Assembly: GCA_903632075.3 (NCBI GenBank)
Contig: CAHIKZ030000129.1
Location: 1,356,001 to 1,420,000, forward strand
Length of the DNA stretch: 64,000 nt
DNA from: Acanthosepion pharaonis
Lineage: Eukaryota; Mollusca; Cephalopoda; Sepiida; Sepiidae
Reading direction: 5' to 3'
Position 1 is the first letter of the stretch. The number at the start of each line of letters is the position of its first letter. Position numbers and translations under genes: made by a program. Shown piece after piece: positions 22,504-33,569 of this stretch. Under the pieces are notes generated by a model. The model was not told where the DNA came from, searched no databases, and saw only the letters and a program-made list of their open reading frames with translations.

Positions 22504-22865
22504 CTCGCCTAACAAACAAAAAGTGTCATGAATCCATATAGCGGTTTAGGAGAAAGATGCAGTCCTGTATTTCGCAGCCAGATATAAAATATTGTTATCC
22601 TTTTTAACACATTTGAACTTTTCGAGTTATTATTTTCTTTTCTTTTACATATGCTTGTGCGGTATTGCTCTTGTTCTGACCCGACTTGCAGTACGGCCCG
22701 GCGACTGATTGATTTCGTCTACCTAAGATCAAATCACAACGTGGGTAGGTGAGACTAGAAATCAAAGCAGTTACTTCGGTAACCAGACGTTGGAGGCGAG
22801 CTGGGAACGACAAGGCTGATAGCGAATCTAACCAGATTCCCATCCGAATCAGCAAAAGGTTAGAA

Positions 22866-23042
22866 CGTCACAATTGGTGCTGCAAACAATACCAAGTCAC
22901 ATTGGTCGTCACAGGACAGGATAGGACGGCGACGGCGCGTAGACAGACGGGGTGACGTCACAATTGGCGCCGCGACTAGGACAGCACGGTGGGCGCGGCC
23001 AGGCAGACGTCACGATTGGCGCAGCGACACCGGGGGACGTCA
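22866..23042 (+). repeat. Three primer-binding-site-like motifs
   Basis: CACAATTGGTGCTGC (near 22870), CACAATTGGCGCCGCGAC (near 22958) and CACGATTGGCGCAGCGAC (near 23010) are spaced about 88 and 52 bp apart, each preceded by ACGTCA. TGGCGC-type sequence after CA is the usual form of an LTR end plus tRNA primer site. Three copies suggest a local duplication. Confidence 0.5.
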
Positions 23043-23044
23043 CA

Positions 23045-23485
23045 CTTAGATAAAATTCAAACCGTTTAGCAAGTAGATTCCCTTTATATCAGAATATGAT
23101 ATATAAATTTCTATATGTTAGGCAAATAAATGACAAAGTGGTAAAAAAATCTATGTAACGCGTTTTGTCCTCTGAGTTCAAGGAAGAAACGCGATCATAG
23201 AATAATTTCGACTTGTTTACTCAGTTACTTACCAATAGTGACAATAACAACAAGTCGTTGCAATTTCCCTTCAGATCTGATTGACATATAATAACGTAGA
23301 CTTCGGCAGCAAGAATCCATTCAAACATGTCTTATCAAAGATTCATATTCAGAACCTTCTCCCTTCTTGGAGGAACGCCCTTCCCGATTGGCCATGTTTT
23401 TAGCGGTGTAGCCGTACTCATCACGCTTGTCCAATCGCGGGTTGGTGAGGCTATTTAACCCATACTTAGAGGTTTCGAATTAAGT
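23045..23485. other. No gene recognised
   Basis: The end (23380-23470) contains CCAATCGCGGGTTGG and CTATTTAACCC, which look promoter-like, but no gene follows. Confidence 0.3.
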
Positions 23486-23489
23486 GTTG

Positions 23490-23690
23490 TCTTTCCCCTA
23501 GACAGGTTGCCACTCAAGGATATAGGACCCAGTCAGTTTTTGCTATCTACCGATAGCTAGGACGGAGGAGAAAAAGATGGATTTATACCTTTCCCAAGAG
23601 TATTAACACGTAAGTGAATGTAACGAAATCGACTGGAATTCGAACTCGGGTCTCCGATTTCTCATTCCCAACCCCTATCCATTACGTCAT
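23490..23690 (-). mobile_element. S1 SINE, minus copy
   Basis: Nearly the whole family in reverse: GACAGGTTGCCACTCAAGG, TTTATACCTTTCCCAAG, GACTGGAATTCGAACTCGG (box B reversed) and CCCCTATCCATTACG (box A side). It directly abuts a second minus copy. Confidence 0.75.
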
Positions 23691-23694
23691 AGCT

Positions 23695-23825
23695 GGTGGA
23701 GTGATGGATTAATACCTCTCCGAAGTGTATTTTTACGTAAGTGAATGTAATAAACTCGACCGGAATTCGAACTCGGCCCTCCGATTCCTCAAGCCAAACC
23801 GCTATCCATTACATCACCGTTTTAT
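23695..23825 (-). mobile_element. S1 SINE, minus copy, tandem neighbour
   Basis: Reverse S1 head and body again: GGATTAATACCTCTCCG, GACCGGAATTCGAACTCGG, CCGCTATCCATTACATCACC. The two copies lie head to tail, so either two insertions at one site or a tandem duplication. Confidence 0.7.
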
Positions 23826-23829
23826 CAAA

Positions 23830-25345
23830 AGCAACCGACAAATTCTTTCTATTACATTTTTCCAGTTTGCGTGTAAGCAGTCGCACATTCAGATCAAATT
23901 TATAAAGAAACTGTCCACAAGATGCGTCTGTCTTTTAAGGAAATACATTTGAAATTTTATTTATTCATTCTTTTCAAGATTAGCGTTGTTTATGTGTTCG
24001 CATGTCACGATATATGTAATTCCTACTGTAAGTGTCCGTTCTCCCTACTCCCGTCTCTACACCCAAAGTTGGGTGGAAGCCCAGGTTGGGGGTGTTGCAT
24101 GCGTTGGTGCATTGGATAAGTTTTTTTTATTGTCTTTTGAGGATGCGGTGTTCAGTTTTAATACGTTTACCGCCTGTTCTTTTCCCGGAGAAGATGATAA
24201 ATCTGACTGACAAGACAGAAGTAATTAACTTAAAGGGACACCGTCTGGAAAGTCGCTCACTTGTCAAGTTTAACTAAGACATCCACGCCCCTGAAACCAT
24301 ATTATGAACAATTCCACGAGGCGCACGCATTCTTTCTCAGAGTGGGCGTCTACAGTAGTGCGTTGGTTAGCACACTCGTTTGGCAAATTAATTTGTTTGT
24401 GTAAGAAATTCCCTGGGTGCCGCAATACATATGCCATGTACTGCTAGGATCGAATCAAATTAGCCAATCAGCGTTGACCTTTCTCGAATGGCCGTATTTT
24501 TTTTTAATCATTTCCATCCAAGTAAGGCGATAGAGCCACTAAGATGAAAAGGAATTACTGAGAGTGAAAGAAACTGAGAAAACGTTACGGAGGAAAAAGG
24601 AGATAAAACAGAGCGGGATTCAAGGAAACAGATAATGACAACTTTTTTTTTTGAAGATCGTAGTTGACAGAAAAGTAAGAAGCTGAAAAAGACCTTCACA
24701 GGCAAAAAGTGCAAAAGAAGAAACTATTAGAATAGAACGTGCGGTTACATTTAGCAATTTCAACAATCAAATGATGAGACATAAAAGCCAAAAAGAGAAA
24801 GTGAGACGGCCATCGGAAAAGTCAGTTGGCCAAAGCGAAATGTGACAACTGAATACACCGAAGATCAAAACAACGGTGGAAAAATACATCTGAATACGTC
24901 AAGCCTTGTTAGAAAATACATATGTAAAAATTTCAATCACACAACATTTATTATATCTATATAATAGACTATGACATTTTTTAATGAAGCACTGCTAGTT
25001 ATCATTAATTCTTGAATAGTAAAAAGTGGGACAATTACATTTCTGGAATGACATCAGCATATCTCTAGGGTAATGATTCAGACGAATATCTGTACCCGAG
25101 CTGGACATATTCCAACTTTCAATTTCTTGTGATGCAGACAAGATAAATCGTTCGTTGTCGAGCAGTAGAGAAAATCGTATGTAATCATGTTATACTGTTA
25201 GCGAAAATATATAAGAATCTGGTTTTGTGTGTAGTTTCGAAAAAGTGCTAGTGAAAGGTTAACTATTAGAATGGCTTATTGAGAATATTCTACGAATAAA
25301 ACTTTTGCTTTTACATGGAACAAGCGTTTTAGGGAAGTGTGAGAT
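23830..25345. other. No gene recognised
   Basis: Several short open frames without domains. A tRNA-like stretch, GTAGTGCGTTGGTTAGCACAC at about 24355-24375, resembles a box A region, possibly of another SINE head, but box B was not convincing. The rest is ordinary AT-rich DNA. Confidence 0.35.
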
Positions 25346-25349
25346 GAAT

Positions 25350-25760
25350 ATGATGACATAATAGATGGGCAGCCCAAAACGCAAAGCACAAATTTGGACA
25401 ACGTGCGAACCTTGGTGAACTTAGATCGAAGATATCCAGGACAGCATATGAATAGGGAAAGAGTGTGGCAGAGAATTTGGGAATAGGACAATGTGTTAGC
25501 AGTTTGCGAGTTCCTGGCTAAGAAATTAATTACAATAATGGGTTATGCACATTATTCACCGGATTTAAACACCGTGCGATTTTTAAATATTTCAAAAGTA
25601 GAAAAGTGACCTGAAAGGACAAAGATTTGCTTACCTCTTACATTCAAAAACGTGATTACTGATCGACATTCCAGAAAATTCCAAGAATGTTTCCAGCAAT
25701 GGTACCATCTTCTCACGAAGTGAATAACTTCACAAAGGAGGTAAATTGAGGGTGACAACA
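25350..25760 (+). pseudogene. Mariner transposase remnant with internal deletion
   Basis: The first part reads DNVRTLVNLDRRYPGQHMNR then ERVWQRIWE, the DNA-binding HTH region of a mariner transposase. After a stop it continues CEFLAKKLIT, HYSPDL and SDLKGQRFA, and then matches the C-terminal end in shifted frames. Catalytic residues between the two parts, including the first aspartate, are missing through an internal deletion. In the last block HYSPDL retains the third aspartate. The product would be inactive. Confidence 0.65.
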
Positions 25761-25764
25761 GACA

Positions 25765-25955
25765 ATGGTAACTAGGTAAGTAAACTTTGCTTTGACAGGG
25801 CCATTCCTGGAATTAAATTGTAACAACTAGATTTTATTTTATTTTATTTCTGCTGCTTTTTTATCACAATTCTATGGTTGTTATTTAACGGTGGTAGAAT
25901 AACGACGAGTGATTTGGGATAAATAAAAACCTATCACTGCAGTAGCGATTGAATA
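25765..25955. other. No gene recognised
   Basis: AT-rich flank of the mariner remnant. Confidence 0.4.
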
Positions 25956-25957
25956 TG

Positions 25958-26015
25958 AAAGGCGTTTGACAATAAGGTTTATTGTAATAAACGTTATTGT
26001 CAAATGCCTTTCATC
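25958..26015. repeat. Short fold-back repeat
   Basis: TGAAAGGCGTTTGACAATAA (25958-25977) and its reverse complement at 25996-26015 match at 19 of 20 positions around an 18-base loop. Copies in both strands could form a hairpin. Confidence 0.85.
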
Positions 26016-26284
26016 AAATGCAACGCGGACTGGTAAAAGTTACTGTGGAAAAACTGGTAATATTGCTGTCATTGTACTTTCTCAAGAATATGCAAAACAA
26101 GTTAAAAATTCCCGCTAGAAGTTTATTTTTTATTTCCGGTCACCACTGCTTATTTAACCTATTTATGTCCATCATTTCACTTTGGGACAGTAATGGGTTC
26201 TAAGTAGAAACCTATAATGAATACCAGATTTTTAAAAAACGTATAATTAATTACGGATTCTTTTAGAAACCTATGGAAAGTATG

Positions 26285-26596
26285 GAAAATGTGAAAGTAA
26301 AATATGAAGGCTTATTGGAATAGTGAAAGATGCCTTTCAAAAGCTAAACAAAATACTTAGAGACAGGAAAGAAAAAAGTATGCGAACTGCTATGTAATAT
26401 CAATCCTCCTATATGAAAATGAATGTTGGGAATTTTCCTTACAGATAAAGAGGAAACAGGAAGAAACATAGATGCGGTTCTACACATGATTGCTAAGAAT
26501 ACAATTGACAGAATATTTAAGCAACGAGAAGGTTTTAAGGGAGATGGGAACAAAAAGTGTTCGCCTGTAATTAGAATCAGAAAGAATCCCTAAAAG
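26285..26596 (+). pseudogene. RTE-like LINE fragment, upstream half of an interrupted copy
   Basis: GGCTTATTGGAATAGTGAAAG, GATGCCTTTCAAAAGC and the W-F-Y/M-L-R-I region match the copy at 7600-7870. It stops at AGAATCAGAAAGAATCCC, where another LINE begins, and resumes at about 27187. Confidence 0.6.
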
Positions 26597-27186
26597 GCTT
26601 GCTGCTAAGAAGGCTGGTTCATTGTGTTACGCCAGACAATTTTTCTCGTCAGAATCAATCTTGCATAATTATAAATATAGCATTCGTTCGTATAATTAAT
26701 ATTGGTTTGGTGCTCCGGCTAAATATCTCTAGATTCAAAACAAAATCCCAAAAAGGATCTGTAATATGATTGGTCCTGAACTGGCATCTCGAATTCAGTC
26801 TGCTTCCAATCGCCGTGACGTGGCTTCCTTCTGTCTTTTCTATAAATATTTTCATGGCAGTTGTTTTAATGAGCTCTCGTGCTTAATGCCACGACCGCGT
26901 CTGTTTAAGTGTATTACTAAATTGGCTTCTGGGTCTCATCTTGAACTAGCTAGATATAACTAAGTTCTATTCTAATAATTTATTTCCTAGCAATTCTAAC
27001 CGTTTGAAACTCTTTCGGTTATTTTCTTGGAATCTTCAAAGAATTAAATGCAACGTCAATCCCCATAGTTCAGTTTTCCTGAATTCAGTTCTTTTTCTTC
27101 TTTTCACTAAAATCTTCTTTTCTCTTTCACTCACAGTAAGCCTTTGCGTCTTAGTGACATTATCGCCTTGCTTCGGTGAAAAAAGC
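26597..27186 (+). pseudogene. LINE family C fragment, nested
   Basis: Decayed coding: RQFFSSESILHNY, then RICNMIGPELASRIQSASNR, RDVASFCLFYKYFHGSCFNE, and an untranslated end with GCGTCTTAGTG and GCCTTGCTTCGGTGAAAAAA. These match the copy at 55430-56113. The family is a jockey/CR1-type LINE to judge by the C-terminal RT-associated segment. The copy lies between two halves of an RTE-like fragment. Confidence 0.6.
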
Positions 27187-27445
27187 AGTTGAAATATCTG
27201 GGACAGCTAATAAGCAACAGGGCTTGGTAAACTTGACACTCACAGAGTATACTGAAGGCAAGAGGGTACAAAAAGAAATATCGGGTGATCTGTCTAACAA
27301 TATTTTTTAAATGGATGGCAGAAAAGGGACTGGAAGGGATACTAAAGGGACAAATATCGCTTCATACTAAAAAAGGATAAGAAATTGTGGAAAACCATGA
27401 TCGCCCACATCTTAAAGGGACAAGGCACATGCAAGAAGAAGATAA
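27187..27445 (+). pseudogene. RTE-like LINE fragment, downstream half
   Basis: Continues the copy interrupted at 26596: QLKYLGQLI-type coding, TTGACACTCACAGAGTATAC, ATGGATGGCAGAAAAGGGAC, GAAAACCATGATCGCCC and AAGGGACAAGGCACATG. All are in the order of the intact 7463-8165 copy. Confidence 0.6.
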
Positions 27446-27449
27446 TTAA

Positions 27450-27790
27450 TATCCGGATGTAACGGTGGACTTTAATGGGTTAACGTTGTTATAGTTGCGA
27501 TAAAAAGCAAAAGAAATGAGATGAAAGAAAGACGAGATAAAAATGTTAAATAATTAATCGTTCGACAGCTAAATTGGGTCAAAATTGTTTTATTTCTTAA
27601 ATTCTCGATTCAAGCCAACTTCCAGGGATTTTTTTCATTTCTTTTATAGAATTTGGGGTTTATGTGCATTTTTTGTCTTCTGTCAGAGCTGTGGATTAGT
27701 TCGAAATTAAGATAATGATATTTAAAAACAAGGAAGAATGCGCAAAAAAGGAGTATAGCATATAAACAAGAGGGTTAGTTTGAAATAGAG
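27450..27790. other. No gene recognised
   Basis: Ordinary AT-rich sequence before an AT microsatellite cluster. Confidence 0.4.
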
Positions 27791-27796
27791 GAAACT

Positions 27797-28086
27797 GCGA
27801 TATATATATATATATAATATGAAATACATATTTATATATATATATATATACATATATGTATATATTGTATGTAATATATGATATATACATATGTATATAA
27901 TTATATAAATTATATATATATAATATAAATTATATATATGTAATATATATATATATATATCATATATAGATTATATATCATATATATGCATTACATATAA
28001 TATATAATACATGCATAAATATAATATATATATATATATATTATATATGTATAATATATATATCATATATATATATATAATATATA

Positions 28087-28121
<35 letters not shown>

Positions 28122-28135
28122 GCATCCATATAATA
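27797..28135. repeat. Imperfect (AT)n microsatellite cluster
   Basis: About 340 bp of TATATA-based sequence with TATG/CATA interruptions. Frames across it are artefacts. Confidence 0.9.
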
Positions 28136-28172
28136 TAGCGTAATACATAATCTCTATCTATGAAAGGCAGGA

Positions 28173-28193
28173 TGTGTGTGTGTGTGTGTGTGT
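28173..28193. repeat. (TG)n tract at the end of R1
   Basis: TG run bordering the minus copy of repeat R1, equal to the (CA)n that ends the plus copy at 4167. Confidence 0.85.
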
Positions 28194-28548
28194 AACGGAT
28201 TTGCACCAAAATTTACATGCACATGCTCCAAGTTAGTGGGAAGGCCAAGACCGACTTTGCATTTTCCGACTCCCATCGATAGTGGAAACAATCGATTTTT
28301 TCATGCTTCTACGGCAGTTTTCATGTAGTTTGCGGCCATTTTCTACTGGCCAGAGTGAGAGCCTATAGCTGGCTGCCACGAATAGGTAGGAAGATTCTAA
28401 TGGCCAGCGTGAGAGCCAACAGCTGACTGACACGAATGTTAACTAGCATGCTAGCATGCAAATATCGATAGCTGCATTCGTCACAAGTGGGAAAAATTTA
28501 AATCTGCATGGCACTTTACTCCAATTGGTTCATTCGCTTGCTTAAATT
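28194..28548 (-). repeat. Dispersed repeat R1, minus copy
   Basis: Reverse complement of 3786-4166 with scattered substitutions. It keeps the internal duplication (CAGCTGTTGGCTCTCAC then CAGCTATAGGCTCTCAC on the minus strand) and the same termini. The plus copy has about 26 extra bases near its (CA)n end. Confidence 0.75.
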
Positions 28549-28689
28549 ATAGATAGAACCTGTATTCCTCTTAGTAATTCTCATTTGGTCGAATGTGCTT
28601 TACCGCTCAGCCACAGAGAAAGTTATTTAACAGACTTTTCTATTTTTCATATTAAGTTTTCCCCAATACAGAGATCCTTATGAATGTAA

Positions 28690-29170
28690 AATTAATTAGG
28701 TGAAAATAGAAAGACGTGGATATTGTGGGGATAAGGATTATTGATAGCGACTGACTCTTGATTTAAAGAGGTAAAGTTTGTAGACGTCTGTATTGGAAGT
28801 AGTAAAGAGTGGAGCTCATCTGAAAATTTACCGCGGAAATAGCAATAGTGTAACAAAAGACCTGCATTGTTCAATCTGTGGGGAAAGACGCTGTACCGTG
28901 GGAAATACTTGTTCTTTTAGAAGACCGCGTAAACGACTCTGAAATCTATCAAGTGAGGATCCATTAACTCCAGCACAGATATGGCAACAATACTCCATTT
29001 TGGTTCTAATTTGAATCTTGAAGAAATAAAGCGTGACAGAAACCAGGTACTCTGGGGGTGCGTACAAGAGCTAACCATTTTCCAGCATCTACTACAGAAT
29101 CTTTAAATATGTACGAAGTTTAGGTTGGTCTGGTACAAGAGCATATTTCTCATAGGATCGAACACAGTGC
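28690..29170 (-). pseudogene. LINE family C fragment
   Basis: The minus strand encodes RTKMEYCCHICAGVN, LDRFQSRLRGLL and, nearer the 3' side, GKFSDELHSL. EYCCHI is the marker of this family. Stops and frameshifts make it dead. Confidence 0.6.
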
Positions 29171-29588
29171 ACTTCATTGTGAAAGTAGATTACGAAAGAT
29201 CGCTCTATAGCCGGCGTCTAAGGCCTATTTTTATGTTCAGTGCAGTTTTGTAAAGGGAAAGCAGTTGTGGGATAAACTATTGAGAATACAAACTCACTTG
29301 ACGAGCAAATTGTTTGCAAGCTGGCTTGTTAACCAGTACTCTTCAGGAAGCTTTTTTGGCAGTCGAATTTATAGCTATCGGCAGGGATCCAGTATCGACG
29401 GACACTGCTAAAAACAGCGGGTGAGTGTGTTTCGAGTGCTTTTCAGTGAGCAAGGTATGTGTTAAAGGAAAGATATTTTTGATGTTGTAGATGTGGTTTT
29501 AGGACTGTGGCTTTTCACGTGCCTTCAATGAATGTGGGAAGCATAAAGACAGGTGCACGTCGAAATTCTTCAGAGATGAAACAAATAC

Positions 29589-29590
<2 letters not shown>
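29171..29590. other. No gene recognised
   Basis: Mixed sequence; possibly more of the family C body, but nothing diagnostic. Confidence 0.3.

Positions 29591-29593
<3 letters not shown>

Positions 29594-29639
<46 letters not shown>
29594..29639. repeat. (TA)n microsatellite
   Basis: TA run of about 23 units followed by GCGTGTGTTG. Confidence 0.9.
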
Positions 29640-29642
<3 letters not shown>

Positions 29643-29774
29643 TGTGTTGGGGTATTTTTACATATCTATTGATGATGAGATAAATAAATAGGTATGTGGA
29701 GATGCGAAGTTGAACTGATGGTCATTGGAATATAAAAAGATAACGGAAAACTTTCATATTTGTGTTGATGTAAT

Positions 29775-29870
29775 TTCTGGTAACTTCGAATTAATACCTC
29801 TGGGAAAGGCATGAATCTAACCCTCCCTCCATGCCTCTAATCTCTCTCATGTTAATTAGACAGAAGGTTC
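29775..29870 (+). mobile_element. S1 SINE fragment
   Basis: TTAATACCTCTGGGAAAGGC and ATGAATCTAACC match the S1 body; head and tail are gone. Confidence 0.5.
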
Positions 29871-29964
29871 GCACTTGTAAGTAACACCTATGTCTCCAAA
29901 ATTATAATAATTGATCTGACACAGTATTTCGACAAACTAATACGTCATGGATGATTTCGTCACT

Positions 29965-30430
29965 TTTTAAAAACAAATCACCCCAAACAAGGCGACAATG
30001 TCACTAAGATGTCATGGGGCTCCTGGGAGAGAATGTGAACGAGAAAATTTTACAAGGAATCGGAAATACAATCTTCAACAACAAAAAAAGGATATCTCTA
30101 CTCCTGTTCAAAGATGGGGAAGAGTGTGACCCGGGCAATAGGCGAACCTATCTACTCCTATTGAGGAAAAATAAAATTAAAAAAAAAAGAATAAAAACTA
30201 AATAGTAAATAAAATTCCAGAGTTTAGGTAGATAAGTTAGAAGTACAGAGTTAAAGTAGACTTTAGAAAGAACTGAAAACCCAATACTAAACAGGAAAAA
30301 TGACCGTGGAGGTGTGTGATCCAGATGAGAGGCGACCATATCTGCTCTTATTGAAGGAAAAAATAAATATTAAATAAAATTTCAGAGTTTAGGCGGAGGC
30401 AATTATATATCTGCAAAGGTGTTCACGAAA
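29965..30430 (-). pseudogene. LINE family C 3' end, minus, with a duplicated block
   Basis: CACCCCAAACAAGGCGACAA is the reverse of the family's 3' end. AGTGTGACCCGGGCAATAGG followed by CGAACCTATCTACTCCTATT recurs as a diverged second copy at about 30310-30355, and again at 63335-63365. The second copy could be a tandem duplication or part of another insertion. Confidence 0.5.
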
Positions 30431-30579
30431 TTTAAAGTCAGAAGAGAAGTCATTTGAATTTTTATCTGTCTGATTATATATAAAAATCGTCAGGCCTGAA
30501 TGTATTTAAGCATGAAACAAACTGTTCATAACGATGTTCACAGTGCTTATATTTACGTACACTCAGCCCGAATCTTTTA

Positions 30580-30750
30580 CTCACTAATCGCCCGGTTCAT
30601 ACTCCTCCACGCTCTTTTGAACAATTGCAGAGGTTCATTCATTTTATTTCTTTTTAGGATTGGTTTTCCGATTCCTTCTAAAGTCTTATACTTTTTCACT
30701 CGCAGTAGCCCTTGCGTTTGAGTGCCACTATCTTCTTGCTTTGGATTAAG
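30580..30750 (+). pseudogene. LINE family C 3' end, plus
   Basis: Ends with TTGCGTTTGAGTGCCAC and CTTCTTGCTTTGGATTAAG, the same terminus as at 27137-27180 and 56060-56100. An RTE-like fragment begins directly afterwards. Confidence 0.5.
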
Positions 30751-30754
30751 TTTT

Positions 30755-31025
30755 AAGGAGAATAGAAACAAAATGATACTCAGGATCAGAAAAAGACAGT
30801 TGACCTTTCTGGGACACTTAATGAGGAAAGAGGGCTTGGAGAATTCGACATTCACAAGACGTATTAAAGGATAGATGGAAACATCGAATATCTTAACGAG
30901 CTTATGTAAATGGATCTCAGAACTGGGAGTAAAAGTAAAAAGACAAACATTGATAAGATTTACAAAGTATAGGATGTTGAGAAGATTCATGATTTCCTAA
31001 CCTTGAAAGGATATGACACATAACA
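30755..31025 (+). pseudogene. RTE-like LINE fragment
   Basis: Codes, in broken frames, MILRIRKRQLTFLGHLMRKE and GLENSTFTRRIKG, matching the region after the RT core in the 7463 copy. It ends near AAAGGATATGACACATAAC. Confidence 0.6.
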
Positions 31026-31029
31026 GAAT

Positions 31030-31178
31030 TTCAGACAACAATATGGTTTAATGGTTAGTGCGCCAATTCAGCAGGATTCACACCAACATTATTGTGTAAT
31101 ACACTAAGGTAAGATAGCGTAGTAACTCTAGATCTTGCAAATATCAATTGATATTTTTATTTCTTTTTCCCTGATAGA
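31030..31178. other. No gene recognised
   Basis: Short spacer before the minisatellite. Confidence 0.4.
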
Positions 31179-31179
31179 T

Positions 31180-32310
31180 AGATTGATAGAAAATAGATTT
31201 GTAATACCAATCTATCACAGCCTGATCATTTCTATATCCGACTATTTCAAATGTATTTATGTCTGATCATTTCTATCTATTTATCTATGATAATTTCTAT
31301 CTATGTATGTATCTATGACTGATAATTTCTATGATTATTTCTATCAATGACTGATTATTTATATCTATGTCTGATCATTTCTATCTATCGCTGATTATTA
31401 CTATGTCCGATCATTTCTATCTACGATCATTTCTATCTACGATTATTTCTATCTATCGTTGATTATTACTATCTATGTCCGATTATTTCTATCCACGATC
31501 ATTTATATCTATCGATGATTATTACTGTCTGATCATTTCTATCTACGATCATTTCTATCTATCGCTGATTATTACTATGTCTGATCATTTCTATCTACGA
31601 TCATTTCTATGTATCGCTGATTATTACTATGTCCGATTATTTCTATCTACGATCATTTCTATCTGTCGTTGATTATTACTATGTCCGATCATTTCTATCC
31701 ACGATCATTTCTATCGATGATTATTACTATGTCTGATCATTTCTATCTACGATCATTTCTATCTATCACTGATTATTACTATCTATGTCTGATCATTTCT
31801 ATCTATGATAATTTATATTTATCTATAACGATGATCATTTCTATCTAGGATCATTTCTATCTATCGCTGATTATTACTATCTATATCTGATCATTTCTAT
31901 CTATGATCATTTCTATCCATCGCTGATTATTTCTATATTAGATCATTTCTATCTATGATAATTTATATTTATCTATAGCGATAATCATTTCTCTCTATCA
32001 CTGATCATTCCTGTCTAGGGTCATTTCTTTCTCAGATCAATTCTATCAATGATCATTTCTGTCTATCGCTGATTATTTCTGTCTATGATAATTTCTGTAT
32101 GATCATCTCTGTCTATCGCTGACTATTTTTATCTGTGATCATTTCTATCTATCTATTGCTGATTATTTTTGTCTAGGATCATTTTTATTTATCTATCTAT
32201 CGATCTATCTAGGATCATTTCTATTTATCTATTACTGATTATTTCTGTCTATGATCATTTCTATCCATCTCAGTCTGATTATTTCTGTCTACCTACTTAT
32301 CTACAAAGTA
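31180..32310 (+). repeat. Degenerate minisatellite with higher-order units
   Basis: More than 60 variants of GATCATTTCTATCTA and GATTATTACTATCTATG alternate over about 1.1 kb. A longer period of roughly 50 bp (two short CGATCATTTCTATC units, then CGCTGATTATTACTATG) repeats between about 31400 and 31900. Open frames rich in Y, S, I and F are by-products. Confidence 0.85.
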
Positions 32311-32314
32311 TTTA

Positions 32315-32855
32315 TCCGATTATATTGATGTTTATAATTCTTTTTAGTCTATTTCTGTATGAGAGTGTATTTGTCGCATTTATGTTGAATTAGCTCCTAT
32401 TTTTACACAACTCTCGAAGTACGCGTGCTTGCCTGCGATCGCTTGTGCGTCGTCCATGTGTCATTACTTTGTAGACAGGGGATTGAATTGACAGTAAACC
32501 CCCCACCCCACCCCCTATTCTTATTTCTCTCCTACCGGATCACTACAACCTTAAAGCTCATTACTCATCTTCAAAAACTCTTTTCTGTTCCTTTCCTCTA
32601 AGCACCGCCATTTTACTCGACGCTTCACATCTCGTCTTTTCATCCTTTTCCTTCCGAAATCGACGATTTCCGCAGATTGAAAGAAGCAATTTATCAATTA
32701 GCACCTGTTCTCTTTCTTTCTCACCGTTTTTCCCTATTCGTCATCAACATACTTATAATCGTCATTATAACTTTTTATTTAAGTAAAATCATTAACTATC
32801 TATAGCTATTCTGAACTTTTATCTCTTACTCACTCGTTCTATTCATCTCCATCTA
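32315..32855. other. Pyrimidine-rich spacer, no gene recognised
   Basis: C+T-rich sequence between two minisatellite blocks. Nothing codes. Confidence 0.4.
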
Positions 32856-32859
32856 ACTT

Positions 32860-33190
32860 TGGCATATAAATATATACATATATATTCATAATTGTCTATA
32901 CTAGACAATTCATATTTATCACAGTCTGTTCATATCTATGATCACATCTATCTCGAACTGATCATATCTATCTAGGTTTGACCACATCTATCTCATTCTG
33001 AACGTATTTATGTAGGTCTGATCATAATTTTCTCTCTCGTTCTGATCATATCTATCTAATTCTGACTATATATACCTATCTATGATCACATCAATCTAGG
33101 TGTGATCATTATCTATCTATCTATCTTGCTCTGATCATATCTATTTATCTATCTAGGTCTGATCATATCTATCTCAAGCTGTTCCAATCT
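32860..33190 (+). repeat. Second minisatellite block
   Basis: Variants of TCTGATCATATCTATCTAGG over about 330 bp, related to the block at 31180 but with CATATC in place of CATTTC. Confidence 0.75.
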
Positions 33191-33273
33191 GTTTCTCTCT
33201 CACTCGCTTTGATATTCTCACTCATCATACTCTTCTTTCTCTCCCTTCCTTTCTATTTCAGCTCAGTCTCTTT

Positions 33274-33310
<37 letters not shown>
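33274..33310. repeat. (CA)n(TA)n microsatellite
   Basis: CA run passing into a TA run. Confidence 0.9.
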
Positions 33311-33311
<1 letters not shown>

Positions 33312-33500
33312 CTGTTATTTCCACTCTGTTCGTATCTAGTACCAACTTTTTTTATTCTCTCTTGCTTGTTTAAATCTTAATATTTACTTCCTTCATTCAT
33401 TTCCTTTCTTCGATCATTTTATGAAAAAAGATCTGGGGAGAGAGAAGAATTTGGAAAAGTGAGTGATAGATACATATATTTAACGAAAAGAAATTAAGTA

Positions 33501-33566
33501 CTTTCTTTCTTCCTTCCTTTCTTTCTTTCTAGAAAGAAAGAAAGAAAAAAAGGAAGAAAGAAAGAA
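33501..33566. repeat. (TTTC)n/(GAAA)n palindrome
   Basis: A TTTC/TTCC run is followed without spacer by its complement GAAA, centred on TCTAGA near 33530. Confidence 0.85.
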
Positions 33567-33569
33567 TGC

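Larger units (their letters stand above)
21880..22650 (+). mobile_element. LTR-like promoter and leader region
   Basis: The segment has a TATA-like CATATAAGC at 22221, then a leader rich in CAGTT/GAGTT repeats (22250-22320), and an ATG fused to a strong splice donor (ATGGTAAGA, 22495). Imperfect duplications occur (GTTGACATCC with GTTGACACCC; GAGAGGGGAAACC). The arrangement, and the TTGGCGC-type motifs downstream (22866-23030), resemble an LTR followed by primer-binding sites. A host promoter with a first exon is the alternative. Confidence 0.4.

Noticed and set aside
24010..24280. Overlapping plus-strand frames (65-81 codons)
   Set aside because: No recognisable domain, no codon bias and several frames open together.
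31180..32310. CRISPR-like array
   Set aside because: Units are degenerate, lack unique spacers of constant size, and the DNA is eukaryotic.
31475..32393. Tyrosine/serine-rich frames in the minisatellite
   Set aside because: By-products of the GATCATTTCTATCTA unit; they change frame and stop irregularly.
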